Source: JAXMAR01 sp046350295 (GTDB lineage Bacteria; Planctomycetota; Planctomycetia; Gemmatales; Gemmataceae). From it: a stretch of 64,000 nt of DNA. The notes beneath the pieces were generated by a model that saw only the letters and a list, made by a program, of their open reading frames with translations, ran no database searches and had not been told where the DNA came from. The DNA lies in assembly GCA_046350295.1 (NCBI GenBank), contig JAXMAR010000034.1, positions 1 to 64,000 on the forward strand. Direction: 5' to 3'. The translations under genes and the position numbers were made by a program. Shown piece after piece: positions 16,801-24,607 of the stretch (within the stretch, counting starts at the first letter, position 1; the number at the start of each line of letters is the position of its first letter).

Positions 16801-17993
16801 CGCGTCGGATGATAGCGCCAGACGGCGGCGTTCATCGGGATGCGGTCCTTCTCGGCCGTCCCCGGCTTGCCGACCTTGCTGTGGGTGAAGACGCCGTGGC
16901 AGCCGTAGAGCCAGCCGTCCGGCCCCCAGTTGAAGGCGTTGAGGGTTTCGTGGGTGTCGTGCCAGCCGAAGCCGTCGAGGAGGACCTTGGGCTCGTCGGC
17001 GGGTTGATCGGTCTTGGCGTCGATGGGGATGAAGAGGAGGTACGGGGCGGCGCCGACCCAGAGGCCACCGAAGCCGTATTCGATGCCGCTGACGAGGTTG
17101 AGCCCCTCCATGAAGACGGTGCGCTTGTCGAAACGGCCGTCGCCGTCGGTGTCCTCGAAGATGAGGATGCGGTCGCCTTGCTCCTTGGGCTCGACCTTCC
17201 AGCCGGGCGTCTTCTTTCGCTGCGGATAGACGCGCGACTCGACCACCCAGAGGCGGGCCCGATCGTCCATGCAAAAAGCGATCGGCTGCGTGATGTCCGG
17301 CTCCCCGGCGAAGAGCTTGACCTCGAAGCCTTCGGGGACGGTCATCGCGGCGGCGGCCTTGTCGGGCGGCAGCCCGGCGAACTTGTATTCGTCGGCCGGC
17401 GGCGGCGCGGCGAGCTTGGGCCGCGGCAGGACGAGGGGCTTGTCGCTATGGAAGCGGAAGTCGTCGAAGTTGACGTGTCCCCAGTGCCCGGTGTGCTTGT
17501 CGACGAGGCGGATGAAGATCTCCTTGCCCATGTGCGGCTTCAGATCGACGGCGACGCGGCGCAGGTTCTCCTCCTCGAGGCCGCTGGAACGATGGAAGAC
17601 GAGGCCGGTGTCCTTGCGAACCAACTCGACACAAGTCACCTCATGCGGCCCGCCGCCGACGAGGAACGACCCCCAGGGATGCGTGACCTTGAAGGGGACA
17701 CTGGTGAGCGTGCCGGTCGGCTTGTCTTGCAGCTTCTCGTAGCCGCCGATCCAGTACTGCCCCTGATGCTCGCTCTTCATGTCGCCGCGGCGCGGATGGA
17801 CGGTGTCCCCCTTGATCGGCTGGCCCTTGAAGGCGTCGCCGGTCGCGGTCCAGTCGCGCAGATCGCCGGTCTCAAAATCGAGGTTGAGCGACCGCCCATC
17901 GGCGGCCTTGGGGAGGACGCCCTCGGGGGGCGTTTTCTCCTGGGCGAGGAGGGGCGTGGGGAGGAGGAGGGCGAGGAGTGGGAGGTATTTCAT
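13884..17993 (-). CDS. PVC-type propeller/HEAT/cytochrome c protein fused to a DUF1080 domain
   Basis: 1369 residues, secreted (signal peptide 'MKYLPLLALLLPTPLLAQ'). In order: a jelly-roll-like N-terminal domain (about 30-190); a six-bladed 'putative membrane-bound dehydrogenase' propeller ('GFEVKLFAGEPDITQPIAFC', 'LWVVESRVYP', 'FEDTDGDGRFDKRTVF', about 220-600); HEAT-like helices (about 600-1030); a mono-heme cytochrome c with CYQCH near residue 1053; a receptor-like 'Haem-binding uncharacterised' tail; and a C-terminal DUF1080 (3-keto-disaccharide hydrolase/laminin G-like) domain from about 1180 ('ADLFNGKDLTGW', 'WNEYKIEAIG'). The known family suggests periplasmic oxidation of sugars or polysaccharides, but the substrate is not inferable. 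An extra SRERKRPE segment interrupts DUF1080. Confidence 0.93.
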   Translation of the reverse strand: MKYLPLLALLLPTPLLAQEKTPPEGVLPKAADGRSLNLDFETGDLRDWTATGDAFKGQPIKGDTVHPRRGDMKSEHQGQYWIGGYEKLQDKPTGTLTSVPFKVTHPWGSFLVGGGPHEVTCVELVRKDTGLVFHRSSGLEEENLRRVAVDLKPHMGKEIFIRLVDKHTGHWGHVNFDDFRFHSDKPLVLPRPKLAAPPPADEYKFAGLPPDKAAAAMTVPEGFEVKLFAGEPDITQPIAFCMDDRARLWVVESRVYPQRKKTPGWKVEPKEQGDRILIFEDTDGDGRFDKRTVFMEGLNLVSGIEYGFGGLWVGAAPYLLFIPIDAKTDQPADEPKVLLDGFGWHDTHETLNAFNWGPDGWLYGCHGVFTHSKVGKPGTAEKDRIPMNAAVWRYHPTRHVFEVFAHGTSNPWGLDFDEHGQAFVEACVIPHCFHIIQGARYERQANTHFNPHTYADIKTIADHLHWQGANPWAGNNRSDSMGGGHAHCGLMVYLGGAWPEKYHNQLFMGNIHGRRLNMDVLKPKGSGYVASHGPDFLMANDAWARFINMRYGPDGNVYLLDWYDKQACHSGDTKIWDRSNGRIYKVCFRGTKWEKVDLAKKSSEELFQLQADRNDWYVRHARRLLQERGSRNPKLFDEVSRLLHPARFAELPAKQELRQRLWALHVLVPKEQRGWWQKRCLATADGHLDAHVRAWAIQLAVETMTTKEADEATFFFHNLALDASPVVRLYMASAMQRVSFEDKGLVLKRLLSHAEDNTDHNLPLMYWYAAEPLADADAKKALDLALDSKIDIILPFMTRRIASSAKAEDLALVLDCLLRVKTPERQQAMLGAIQLALKGRPKVAMPDNWPKVYAALSRSESDSVKKTARSLAVTFGDAKALDGLRLTLADTKADAETRAAALETLLAVKDTTVGPMLVKLLDEAPLRGPAIRGLAGYNLPETPERLLKLFGTLSAAEKRDALATLSARPAFAHAMLDAIGKKRLAAAEVSADVIRSLRNLGDASLEKKIGDVWGSIRATPADRAKQMKEMKFLVLGPGPTPDLALGRALFKKTCYQCHKLFGEGGVNGPEITGANRGNLDYLIENIVDPSAVIPKEYAVSIIELESGRFITGIKKSETPAAYVIATATETLTIPRGDVLSMKPTSQSLMPDDQLKPMSPHEVRSLIAYLQSPTQTPILATPENAADLFNGKDLTGWTGDPKLWSVEKGEIVGKSPGIKHNTFLRSHMTMDDFRLTVKVKLTPNKENSGIQFRSKELPSRERKRPEDLDDTEMQGYQADVGAGWWGKLYEENGRGLLTKEGGEKYVKVDDWNEYKIEAIGTKVRTWINGNLCVDIDDAKGALRGILALQIHAGGPMEVRFKEFRLEVLKK
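14198..14226 (-). repeat. Short repeat inserted in frame inside DUF1080 coding sequence
   Basis: The bases read AGCCGCGAGCGTAAGCGACC on the coding strand and encode S-R-E-R-K-R-P-E between 'SKELP' and 'EMQGYQADVG'. DUF1080 proteins normally run almost directly from one to the other. The segment has the look of a dispersed GC-rich element that entered in frame; I infer this from the protein alignment known for the family, not from another copy in this window. Confidence 0.45.
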
Positions 17994-18094
17994 GGCGGTG
18001 GCGCTTGGGGTTGGAAACGCGAGTTCGATTCAGTATGACCGCCAGCGTGGCTAACGACAAGACAGCGGCAGTTTTTCGAGGTACGTTGGGTAGA

Positions 18095-18616
18095 ATGGGT
18101 TGCGTGTTTGGTCGCGCTTTGTGCTTTGAGGACGAACAGGTGAACAGCTTCGCGCGAGGTCTGATCGTTCTCTTCGCGTGCTATTGGATCGGCGTGCTGC
18201 TCAACTTTCTGATCCAGTACGGTGGATCGACAGACTATCTCCGCTGGAGCCCCGAGGCGGGTGTGGGGCTGTTTTTTTATTGGTGTTTGTGGAGACGGTT
18301 CGCGAACAGCGGGAATGAGAAGGCGCGAGGCTCTCCTCGCGACGCCTGCGGAGATAGGCGATTGGGGAAGTCCATGAGCCGCTTCTTGCGGGGCTTAACG
18401 GTTCTTGTTGCCTGTTACCTCCTGGGCGTTCTGTGGAGATACTTGACGTTGGATGATCAGGCGCCCGGCGCACGTATCGGCCGAAATCCATGGAAATCGG
18501 AGCTGGGCCTTCTGCTTTTCCTCGTGTGGTGTTTGTGGCCCAGCGCTAAAAAACGTGACGATAGGGGGGAGCAGGCGACCCGTTCGCCGAACTCGCTTGG
18601 AGGAAACCCATGTTAA
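18095..18616 (+). CDS. Membrane protein with two copies of one small module
   Basis: 173 residues from the ATG at 18095. An alternative GTG at 18140 has GAGGACGAACAG before it and would start exactly at the first module. Module 1 is 'VNSFARGLIVLFACYWIGVL' ... 'GLFFYWCLWRRFANSG'. Module 2 starts at an internal Met, 'MSRFLRGLTVLVACYLLGVL' ... 'LLLFLVWCLWPSAKK'. Each has two predicted membrane helices. The repeat suggests internal duplication of a single-module ancestor that began with its own ATG. No family recognised. It overlaps the next gene by seven bases. Confidence 0.65.
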   Translation: MGCVFGRALCFEDEQVNSFARGLIVLFACYWIGVLLNFLIQYGGSTDYLRWSPEAGVGLFFYWCLWRRFANSGNEKARGSPRDACGDRRLGKSMSRFLRGLTVLVACYLLGVLWRYLTLDDQAPGARIGRNPWKSELGLLLFLVWCLWPSAKKRDDRGEQATRSPNSLGGNPC

Positions 18617-18858
18617 CGTTCCGAGTATCGGCCGAAGTCAACGAAAACCGAGAGGTGGTCGTAAAGCTGCCGCCCGAAACACCAACGGGGAAGATCGAAC
18701 TCCTCGTCATCGTCGCTACCGAGAACGGCGCCAAGCCAAAGCGGCCCCGGACAAGTCTCGCCGATTGGGCCCAGCAGAACGCAGAGGACTGGGGCGGCCG
18801 CCTGAGTTCCGAGGACGTGTCGAGCTTCACCGGCACGCAATTACGAGGTATCCCATGA
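18610..18858 (+). CDS. Small antitoxin-like protein
   Basis: 82 residues with a strong GGAGG site eight bases before the ATG. The N-terminal half 'MLTFRVSAEVNENREVVVKL' is a swapped-hairpin/beta-rich pattern seen in small planctomycete proteins that precede toxin genes ('V-x-L-P-x-x-x-P-x-G-x-I-E-L-L-V'). The C-terminal half is helical and acidic (DWAQQNAEDWGGRLSSEDV). The stop codon overlaps the ATG of the DUF433 gene (ATGA), so the two are translationally coupled. Function inferred from context only. Confidence 0.7.
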   Translation: MLTFRVSAEVNENREVVVKLPPETPTGKIELLVIVATENGAKPKRPRTSLADWAQQNAEDWGGRLSSEDVSSFTGTQLRGIP

Positions 18859-19097
18859 GCACCGCGACCAGCGTGATCACCAAGCAGCCCGGTCGTTGCG
18901 GCGGCGAGGCCTGCGTTCGAGATACGCGCATCACCGTCTGGGGTCTCGTCGAATGGCGTGATCTCGGCAAGTCTGATGACTGGCTCCTCGCCAACTACCC
19001 AACCCTGACCGCTTCCGATCTCACTGCCGCCTGGGATTACGCGGCCGCACATGCCGAGGAGATTGCCGGCGCGATCAAACGGAACGCACACACCTGA
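18855..19097 (+). CDS. DUF433 antitoxin, copy 1 (intact)
   Basis: 80 residues. DUF433 core: 'PGRCGGEACVRDTRITVW', 'LLANYPTLTASDLTAAWDYA' (helix-turn-helix-like), and an acidic/helical end 'EEIAGAIKRN'. DUF433 proteins are commonly the antitoxin partner of DUF5615 PIN-like toxins, and the next gene is one. The start is set by the ATGA overlap with the upstream gene. A degraded second copy of this module lies about 1.1 kb downstream. Confidence 0.88.
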   Translation: MSTATSVITKQPGRCGGEACVRDTRITVWGLVEWRDLGKSDDWLLANYPTLTASDLTAAWDYAAAHAEEIAGAIKRNAHT

Positions 19098-19130
19098 TCA
19101 GGTCTTCCGATCGCGATCCGGAGGTCCGCA

Positions 19131-19468
19131 ATGGCTCGCCTTTACGCCGATGAGGATGTTCCCGAAGACTTGAATCAACTCTTGCGGGGCCTGGGCCACG
19201 ATGTCCTCTCGGTCGATCAGGCCGGCAAGAAGGCGGCCGCGATCCTACCGTACTGGCGGACGCGACGGCGGACCAACGAGTGGTGCTAACGTTCAATCGC
19301 TGGGATTTCGAGAAGCTGCATCGGGCCAGCGCGGCGCATGCGGGAATCGTGAGTTGCAAGCGCGATCCGGACCTTCTGGCCTTGGCTCAACGAATCGACC
19401 ACGCGGTCCGGAGTCAGGCGTCGCTGGTAGGCCAGCACATTCGCGTCAACCGGCCGTCAAGTCCGTGA
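19131..19468 (+). pseudogene. DUF5615 PIN-like toxin, copy 1, frameshifted
   Basis: The start frame reads 'MARLYADEDVPEDLNQLLRG' then 'LGHDVLSVDQAGKK', the DUF5615 N-terminus with its acidic nuclease-type residues (DEDV). About residue 34 it runs out of frame and stops. The +1 frame continues 'GRDPTVLADATADQRVVLTF' then 'NRWDFEKLH' to 'GQHIRVNRPSSP', the normal C-terminus. Restoring one G in the AAGGCGGC run near 19230 rejoins both halves into a protein of about 112 residues. Either the toxin is inactivated while its antitoxin is intact, or this is a base-call error. Confidence 0.85.
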
Positions 19469-19687
19469 CACTGCCTCGTCGCAAGCGCTTTGGCCAGAGA
19501 GACAACTGCCGAAGGATGCGTTGGCAGTGGTTGGCAGTCAGGTTTTCCGGCCGTCTCGTCTCCCCTCAAAAAGCGATTTGTCCGTCACACAAGTCGTCCA
19601 TCGGCCTATGAGCCATGTCGGTCCAAAGCAACCGGGCCGCAGGCGAATAGGGTAGACAACTTTCTTACTCTTAACCCGAGAGGTTCC

Positions 19688-20134
19688 ATGAGCAGGCTCC
19701 TACTGCCGGCACTTATCCTGACCGGCGTTTGTATTCAGGCGGTGGCGGAGGCGAAGGTGATCAAGTCGAATACGCCGCGGGTGGCGATCACCGACATCGA
19801 CGCCGAGGGAAATCGCGATTTCTTCCGCATCAAGATAGTGAACGAAAGCGAATTCGAGGCCAAGCGGCCGTTCTTGCGCGTCGTGGTCATCCGCGACGAC
19901 AAGCTGGTCTTCGAGCTTGACCGCATGCTGGCGCCGGTGGCGCCCTGGAAAAGCCTGGACGAGCACATCAGCGGCGCCAAGATGCGGCTGCGGAAGGGGG
20001 ACCGGATCTTGGCCGTCGCGGGAGAAGAAACAAAAGCGCCGGACGGCAAAACCGCCAGGATCGGCGTGACCTCACGCGAGCTTACAGTGGTCGAGGTGTG
20101 GCGGCCGGTGGACCGGGACTTTCCACGAAAATAG
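19688..20134 (+). CDS. Secreted hypothetical protein
   Basis: 148 residues from the ATG at 19688, with GAGAGG upstream. Signal peptide 'MSRLLLPALILTGVCIQAVA'. The mature part has alternating beta strands (VAITDIDAEGNRDFFRIKIV; FLRVVVIRDDKLVFEL) ending 'VVEVWRPVDRDFPRK'. No family recognised. It lies between the two DUF433/DUF5615 copies and may have been enclosed by their duplication. Confidence 0.75.
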   Translation: MSRLLLPALILTGVCIQAVAEAKVIKSNTPRVAITDIDAEGNRDFFRIKIVNESEFEAKRPFLRVVVIRDDKLVFELDRMLAPVAPWKSLDEHISGAKMRLRKGDRILAVAGEETKAPDGKTARIGVTSRELTVVEVWRPVDRDFPRK

Positions 20135-20148
20135 CCGCGTGGAGCGCC

Positions 20149-20373
20149 ATGCAGCCTGATCACCAAGCAGCCCGGCCGTTGCGGTGGCGAGGCGTGCGTC
20201 CGCGATACGCGCATTACCGTGTGGGGTCTGCTGAATGGCGGGACCTCGGGAAGTCGGATGATTGGCTTCTCGCAAACTATCCAACGCTGACCGCCTCCGA
20301 TCTGACCGCCGCCTGGGACTACGCGGCGGCGCATCCCGATGACGGCGCCATCCAACGGAACGCGCACGCCTGA
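20149..20373 (+). pseudogene. DUF433 antitoxin, copy 2, frameshifted
   Basis: The first part in one frame reads 'LITKQPGRCGGEACVRDTRI' then TVWGLL. The rest in another frame reads 'EWRDLGKSDDWLLANYPTLT' then ASDLTAAWDYAAAH. Both match copy 1 almost residue for residue. Loss of a single G (CTGGAATGG read as CTGAATGG) near 20230 accounts for the break. The 5' end (AGCACCGCGACCAGC) has also been shortened. Confidence 0.85.
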
Positions 20374-20406
20374 TCGGTCCCATCCGATCGCGCTCCGGAG
20401 GTCTGC

Positions 20407-20495
20407 ATGGCCCGACTCTAAGACTTGAATCAACTCGCAGTCGACCCTCCTTGATGGGACAGCATTTCCGGGTCAATCTTCCCGCGAATCCCTGA
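20407..20495 (+). pseudogene. DUF5615 toxin, copy 2, heavily deleted remnant
   Basis: Only pieces of the toxin remain: ATGGCCCGACTCT (MARL), then GACTTGAATCAACTC (DLNQL) after loss of about 20 bases, then directly the last residues 'GQHFRVNLPANP' and the stop. These match the ends of copy 1 (MARLY.. and GQHIRVNRPSSP). The spacing before it (CGGAGGTCTGC before ATG) also matches copy 1. Confidence 0.8.
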
Positions 20496-20632
20496 CGGTA
20501 GACGCTCTTGAAGTGGTCGAAAGAGAGCGGCGCTTCCCCGCCCGCAAAGAAAAATGCGGACGCGGCGTCACAATATCCCCGCCGCCCGCTACGAGGAGAT
20601 GAGATTGGTGCGACAACCCGAAAGGAAGCAGC

Positions 20633-22855
20633 ATGCGTTCGTTCCTACCCTGGCAACCGAAGATCCCCGCGCGGCGCCCTGCACCGCGCAAAACCGGCTT
20701 CCGGCCCACCCTCGAAGCGTTGGAGGGCCGCGACCTGCCGTCCATCACCCTCGTGAACTCGACGATTCTCATTGCCAGCGGCGATGACAACGGGGTCCAC
20801 AACGACACCTACCAGCTACACACGCGCCCGGACACCGGACAGCTCCAGATCGTCCAGTCCGTCGGCTCCACCAAGATCGCCAGCAAGGACGTGCCGGCCG
20901 GCGTCACGGCGATCGTCATCGTCGGCGACTCCGGTACCGATACGGTCAAGGTCGAGGCCCTGCCGGCCCGCATTGCTCTCACGATGGCCGACATGGACGT
21001 GCTCACCGTGGGTAACAATCACACCCTGACCGGCATCCGCGGCAACATGACGCTCACCACCCAGAATGGCGGGGCGTCAACGGCGGTGACCTTCGTGGAC
21101 GATCTGGATACCACCGACCATACCGTCATCTACACGAACGACGGCGGCATCATGCACCCCACCGCCGATCATACCATCACCATAACGCGCGACGGCGTGA
21201 GCGGTCTGACGCCCCAGGGTACGCTCGACTACTCCCACGCCCCGCTCCGCTCCCTCACCATCAGCACCGGTAGCGGGACGGACAGCTTCATCGTGCTTGG
21301 CACGAAGGCGGACACCACGCTGAACACCGGCGCTGGTACCGATCTCGTCGCCGTGGGCCAGTCGCCGCAGAACCAGCGGACCGGAGATCTTTCGGGCCTG
21401 CACGGTACCCTGACGGTGAACGGCGGGGACTATCCGTTGGACCAGCAGCTCCTCATTTACGACTTCGGCAGTCCCCTGCGCGACACGAACTATGTCCTGT
21501 CCACGGACAGCTTCACGCGCACGGGCCAGCTCACGCTGCCTGGCGGCGCGCAGCAGCCTTCGACAGCCACCATTAATTACAGCGGTTTCCACGATCTCCA
21601 TCTCCTTACGGGTGGCAGCGGCGCGCCCGCTGTCCGCATCAAGGGGACCGGGCCTGACAGCCGAACCACTCTGACGACCCGAGGCGCTGTTCCCGTTATC
21701 GTCGGCAATGACGACTTTCGCCTGGACGACGTCCACCGCGACGACGACGGCCACGGCCTCGACATCTCGGCCATGGACGCAGCCGGGCAGCCGACTGCCG
21801 GCGGCGCGCTGTTCCTGCTCGACCAGGGAAGCACCACGGCTCACGGCTACACGATCTCCGGCTTCGGCGACAGGGTGGAGGCGCAGCGCGACGATGACGT
21901 GAGCATTGGCGCCAGGAACATGGCCGCGGTGTTCTTGAACGGCGGCAGTGATGCCGACACGTTCACCGTGCTGGAGGCTTCCGGCTACGGCCCCGCGCCG
22001 GTTATCCCCCTTCTCATTAGTGGCGGCGGCGGCGCCAACACGCTGATCGGCCCGGACAGCGCAACCCCGTACAAGATCACCGGGACCAACGCGGGCGCCG
22101 CCGGCTCCCTCATCACCTTCGGCGGCATCGCGAACTTGACAGGCGGCTCGGCCGACGACACCTTCGCCTTCCAGGCCAACGCCCAGGGCGTGCCCGGCAG
22201 CCTCAGCGGCGCCATCGACGGCGGCGGCGGCATCAACAAGCTCGACTACTCCGCGCTGACCACCGGCGTCACCGTCGACCTGCATGCCAACAGCGCTCGG
22301 ATCGGCGCCGGCGCCGCCACTACCGTCCTCAACATCCGCAACGTGACGGGCAGCAAGGGCAACGACCTCATCCGCGGCGACGACAACGCCAACGAGCTCC
22401 GCGGCGTCGACGGCAACGACATCCTCATCGGCCTCGGTGGCGACGACAAGCTGTCCGCCCGCGGCATCGACAACGTCGGCGCCGGCACGACGCGCCGCAA
22501 CATCCTCATCGGCGGCCTGGGCAGCGACACGCTTGAAGGGAGCGAAGGCGAAGACATCCTCCTGGGCGGCTACTTCACGAACGACCTCGACGACTTTTCC
22601 GACGCCGTCCTGCGCGAGTTCTTCAGGGTGTGGGCGGGCCCCGGCGATTACTACAGCCGGGCGGATGCCCTCAACGACGACGGCGTCCTGGTCAATGGCG
22701 TCTGGTTCCAGCTGAACGACGACAACATCCAGCGCGATGACAATTCCGTGGACACCCTCCACGGCGCCGGCGGCCTGGACTGGTTCTGGGTCAGTGACGC
22801 GGACATCACCGACCGCATCGACGGTCAAGAATACAAGAACGACCTTGACCTTTAG
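20633..22855 (+). CDS. Large exoprotein with RTX-like C-terminal repeats and planctomycete N-terminal signature
   Basis: 740 residues. There is no classical signal peptide. Instead the N-terminus is basic (RSFLPWQPKIPARRPAPRKT) and carries 'RPTLEALEGRDLPS', the R-P-x-(L/V)-E-x-L-E-G-R motif found at the start of many planctomycete surface proteins and shared with the next gene. The body is beta-rich with Ig/filamentous-type repeats. Near residues 580-660 it has glycine/aspartate calcium-binding-type repeats ('GNDLIRGDDNANELRGVDGN', 'DILIGLGGDD', 'GGLGSDTLEGSEGEDILLGG'). Probably a secreted or surface protein; ligand unknown. Confidence 0.88.
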   Translation: MRSFLPWQPKIPARRPAPRKTGFRPTLEALEGRDLPSITLVNSTILIASGDDNGVHNDTYQLHTRPDTGQLQIVQSVGSTKIASKDVPAGVTAIVIVGDSGTDTVKVEALPARIALTMADMDVLTVGNNHTLTGIRGNMTLTTQNGGASTAVTFVDDLDTTDHTVIYTNDGGIMHPTADHTITITRDGVSGLTPQGTLDYSHAPLRSLTISTGSGTDSFIVLGTKADTTLNTGAGTDLVAVGQSPQNQRTGDLSGLHGTLTVNGGDYPLDQQLLIYDFGSPLRDTNYVLSTDSFTRTGQLTLPGGAQQPSTATINYSGFHDLHLLTGGSGAPAVRIKGTGPDSRTTLTTRGAVPVIVGNDDFRLDDVHRDDDGHGLDISAMDAAGQPTAGGALFLLDQGSTTAHGYTISGFGDRVEAQRDDDVSIGARNMAAVFLNGGSDADTFTVLEASGYGPAPVIPLLISGGGGANTLIGPDSATPYKITGTNAGAAGSLITFGGIANLTGGSADDTFAFQANAQGVPGSLSGAIDGGGGINKLDYSALTTGVTVDLHANSARIGAGAATTVLNIRNVTGSKGNDLIRGDDNANELRGVDGNDILIGLGGDDKLSARGIDNVGAGTTRRNILIGGLGSDTLEGSEGEDILLGGYFTNDLDDFSDAVLREFFRVWAGPGDYYSRADALNDDGVLVNGVWFQLNDDNIQRDDNSVDTLHGAGGLDWFWVSDADITDRIDGQEYKNDLDL

Positions 22856-23007
22856 GAGTGGCACATCGGTCCCGATCCGCGAGCGTTTCGCGAATCGTTG
22901 TCACAGTCGCCTCATTTGAGGCAATGGGTTCGTAACAGCGTCCTGTGTCGATTTGCGAGGGCCGTCTCGCTCGAACGCAGTTCCTCTTTGAGAGAGTCGT
23001 GACTTCG

Positions 23008-24483
23008 ATGGCTAGCAACCGCTCAAACCGTTTTCGCCCGGAAGTGGAAGACCTGGAAGGACGTTTGGTCCTTTCCGGCGGTCTGAATCCGGGCCTTCTG
23101 ACCTCTGCCCCCGCAAATGTAATCCCCCCAGACCTGGCGCAAAAGACGGTGGAGCAGCGGATGGGGTTGCCGATCCTGAACAGCAACCCGGGCGCGGCGG
23201 CCACCTTGTACCTCGATTTCCTCGGCGACTTTGAGCCAACCTGGTACTGGCAATACGGCGACTTGTTCTTCTATTACCGAAATGTTTCGACGCCGGCCTT
23301 CGATCTGGATGGGAATGCCGAGAGCTTCAATGCCAAGGAGCAGGCCGCCATTCTGAACGTGTGGCAGCGCGTCGCCGAGGATTTCGCGCCCTTCAACATC
23401 AACGTAACCACCGCCTACTACGGACCCTTCGACAACGGCGTCGCCCTCAAGGCCGTGATCGGCGGCTTCGGGGAATGGATGCAGGCGCCGGTCGTCGGTT
23501 CTTGGACCGGGTCGCCCGCCAGCGGCATCTCCTCCATCGGCTCTTTCCACGACGATGCGCCGAACGTCGTTTTCGCCTGCGCAAGCATGATCACGGCCGA
23601 TTTTGCCGTCAATTTCGGACCGGAGTTGGCCAACACCGTCTCCCACGAAGCGGGTCACGCCTTCGGACTTCGCCACCAGAGTGACTTTGTCACCGTCAAC
23701 GGCAAGCTCACCCTACAGAACCAGTACAGCCAGGGAACCGATGTCTGGAAGCCCATCATGGGTAATACCCTGTCTAATAACCGCAGCACCTGGGCGAATG
23801 GCCCAGTGGACACGGACGGTAACCAGCTCTTCACCGAGGACGAGCTCGCCATCATCACCGCGGCCAACAACGGCTTCGGCTATCGCCGGGACGATTACGG
23901 CAATACGATCGCCACGGCGACCCCGCTCACGGTTTCCAACGGTATCGTGTCCGCGCAGGGCATCATCGGCCGCATGAGCGACGTGGACGTCTTCAGCTTC
24001 GACACCGCGGGCGGCAAAATCGCGCTGCGCGTGGACGTGGCGGCGGTCGGGCCGAACCTCGATACGAAGATCGAGCTTCGCGACGCGAGCGGTGTGACAA
24101 TCGCGCGAGCCGACCCGACCGACGACCTGGGCGCCACGATCCAGACGACCTTTCTTCGCGCCGGCAAGTATTACCTGTGCGTCATGAGTCATGGCGCCTA
24201 CGGCGATCTCGGCCAATACACGATTAGCGGATCCGTGACGACCGCTCTCTCGGCGGTCCCCCCTCCCGGCGGCCAGCTTTCGCTGAACAACTCCGCGCCG
24301 TTGTTGGGGCCGACCAATATCCTGGCCGGCCAAACCAGCCAAAGCATCGGCGCCATCGTACCGCCATCCTCCCAGCCCGTCCCCGGCGCCGGCCCCTTGC
24401 CTTCGACAAAATCGCCGACGAGCGGCAAAACCTCCGTTCTGGCCATCGATCAGCTATTCGCGACGGGATATCGGGCTTTCTAA
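23008..24483 (+). CDS. Extracellular zinc metalloprotease with pre-peptidase C-terminal domain
   Basis: 491 residues from the ATG at 23008. The N-terminus carries 'FRPEVEDLEGRLVLS', the same sorting-type motif as the gene upstream. The catalytic signature is 'HEAGHAFGLRH' near residue 215 (H-E-x-x-H-x-x-G-x-x-H, metzincin-type zinc ligands). A downstream 'IMGN' about 30 residues later fits the metzincin Met-turn. Residues about 305-410 form a PPC-type beta domain ('DDYGNTIATATPL', 'DVDVFSFDTAGGKIALRVDV', 'GKYYLCVMSHG'). A Pro/Ser-rich tail follows. It is probably a secreted gluzincin/metzincin peptidase. Confidence 0.88.
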   Translation: MASNRSNRFRPEVEDLEGRLVLSGGLNPGLLTSAPANVIPPDLAQKTVEQRMGLPILNSNPGAAATLYLDFLGDFEPTWYWQYGDLFFYYRNVSTPAFDLDGNAESFNAKEQAAILNVWQRVAEDFAPFNINVTTAYYGPFDNGVALKAVIGGFGEWMQAPVVGSWTGSPASGISSIGSFHDDAPNVVFACASMITADFAVNFGPELANTVSHEAGHAFGLRHQSDFVTVNGKLTLQNQYSQGTDVWKPIMGNTLSNNRSTWANGPVDTDGNQLFTEDELAIITAANNGFGYRRDDYGNTIATATPLTVSNGIVSAQGIIGRMSDVDVFSFDTAGGKIALRVDVAAVGPNLDTKIELRDASGVTIARADPTDDLGATIQTTFLRAGKYYLCVMSHGAYGDLGQYTISGSVTTALSAVPPPGGQLSLNNSAPLLGPTNILAGQTSQSIGAIVPPSSQPVPGAGPLPSTKSPTSGKTSVLAIDQLFATGYRAF

Positions 24484-24607
24484 CCTCGATACCAGCGAGT
24501 CGGACGCTGAGTCCATTCCACGCCGATTTTTCTTGAGCGGCGTGGGGCGGGTCGAGTATCCTTGCAACTTCCTTAGCGGCGCCATCAGTCCCTGCGAGGA
24601 TACGCCC

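Noticed and set aside
13944..18038. Long plus-strand frames (708 and 634 residues) opposite the PVC/DUF1080 gene
   Set aside because: They are Arg/Val/Glu/Gly-biased antisense shadows caused by high GC at codon third positions; no domain is recognisable.
24484..24607. Small gene between the metalloprotease and the membrane protein
   Set aside because: The frame starting at 24533 is only an upstream extension of the 24608 gene and lacks its own ribosome-binding site.
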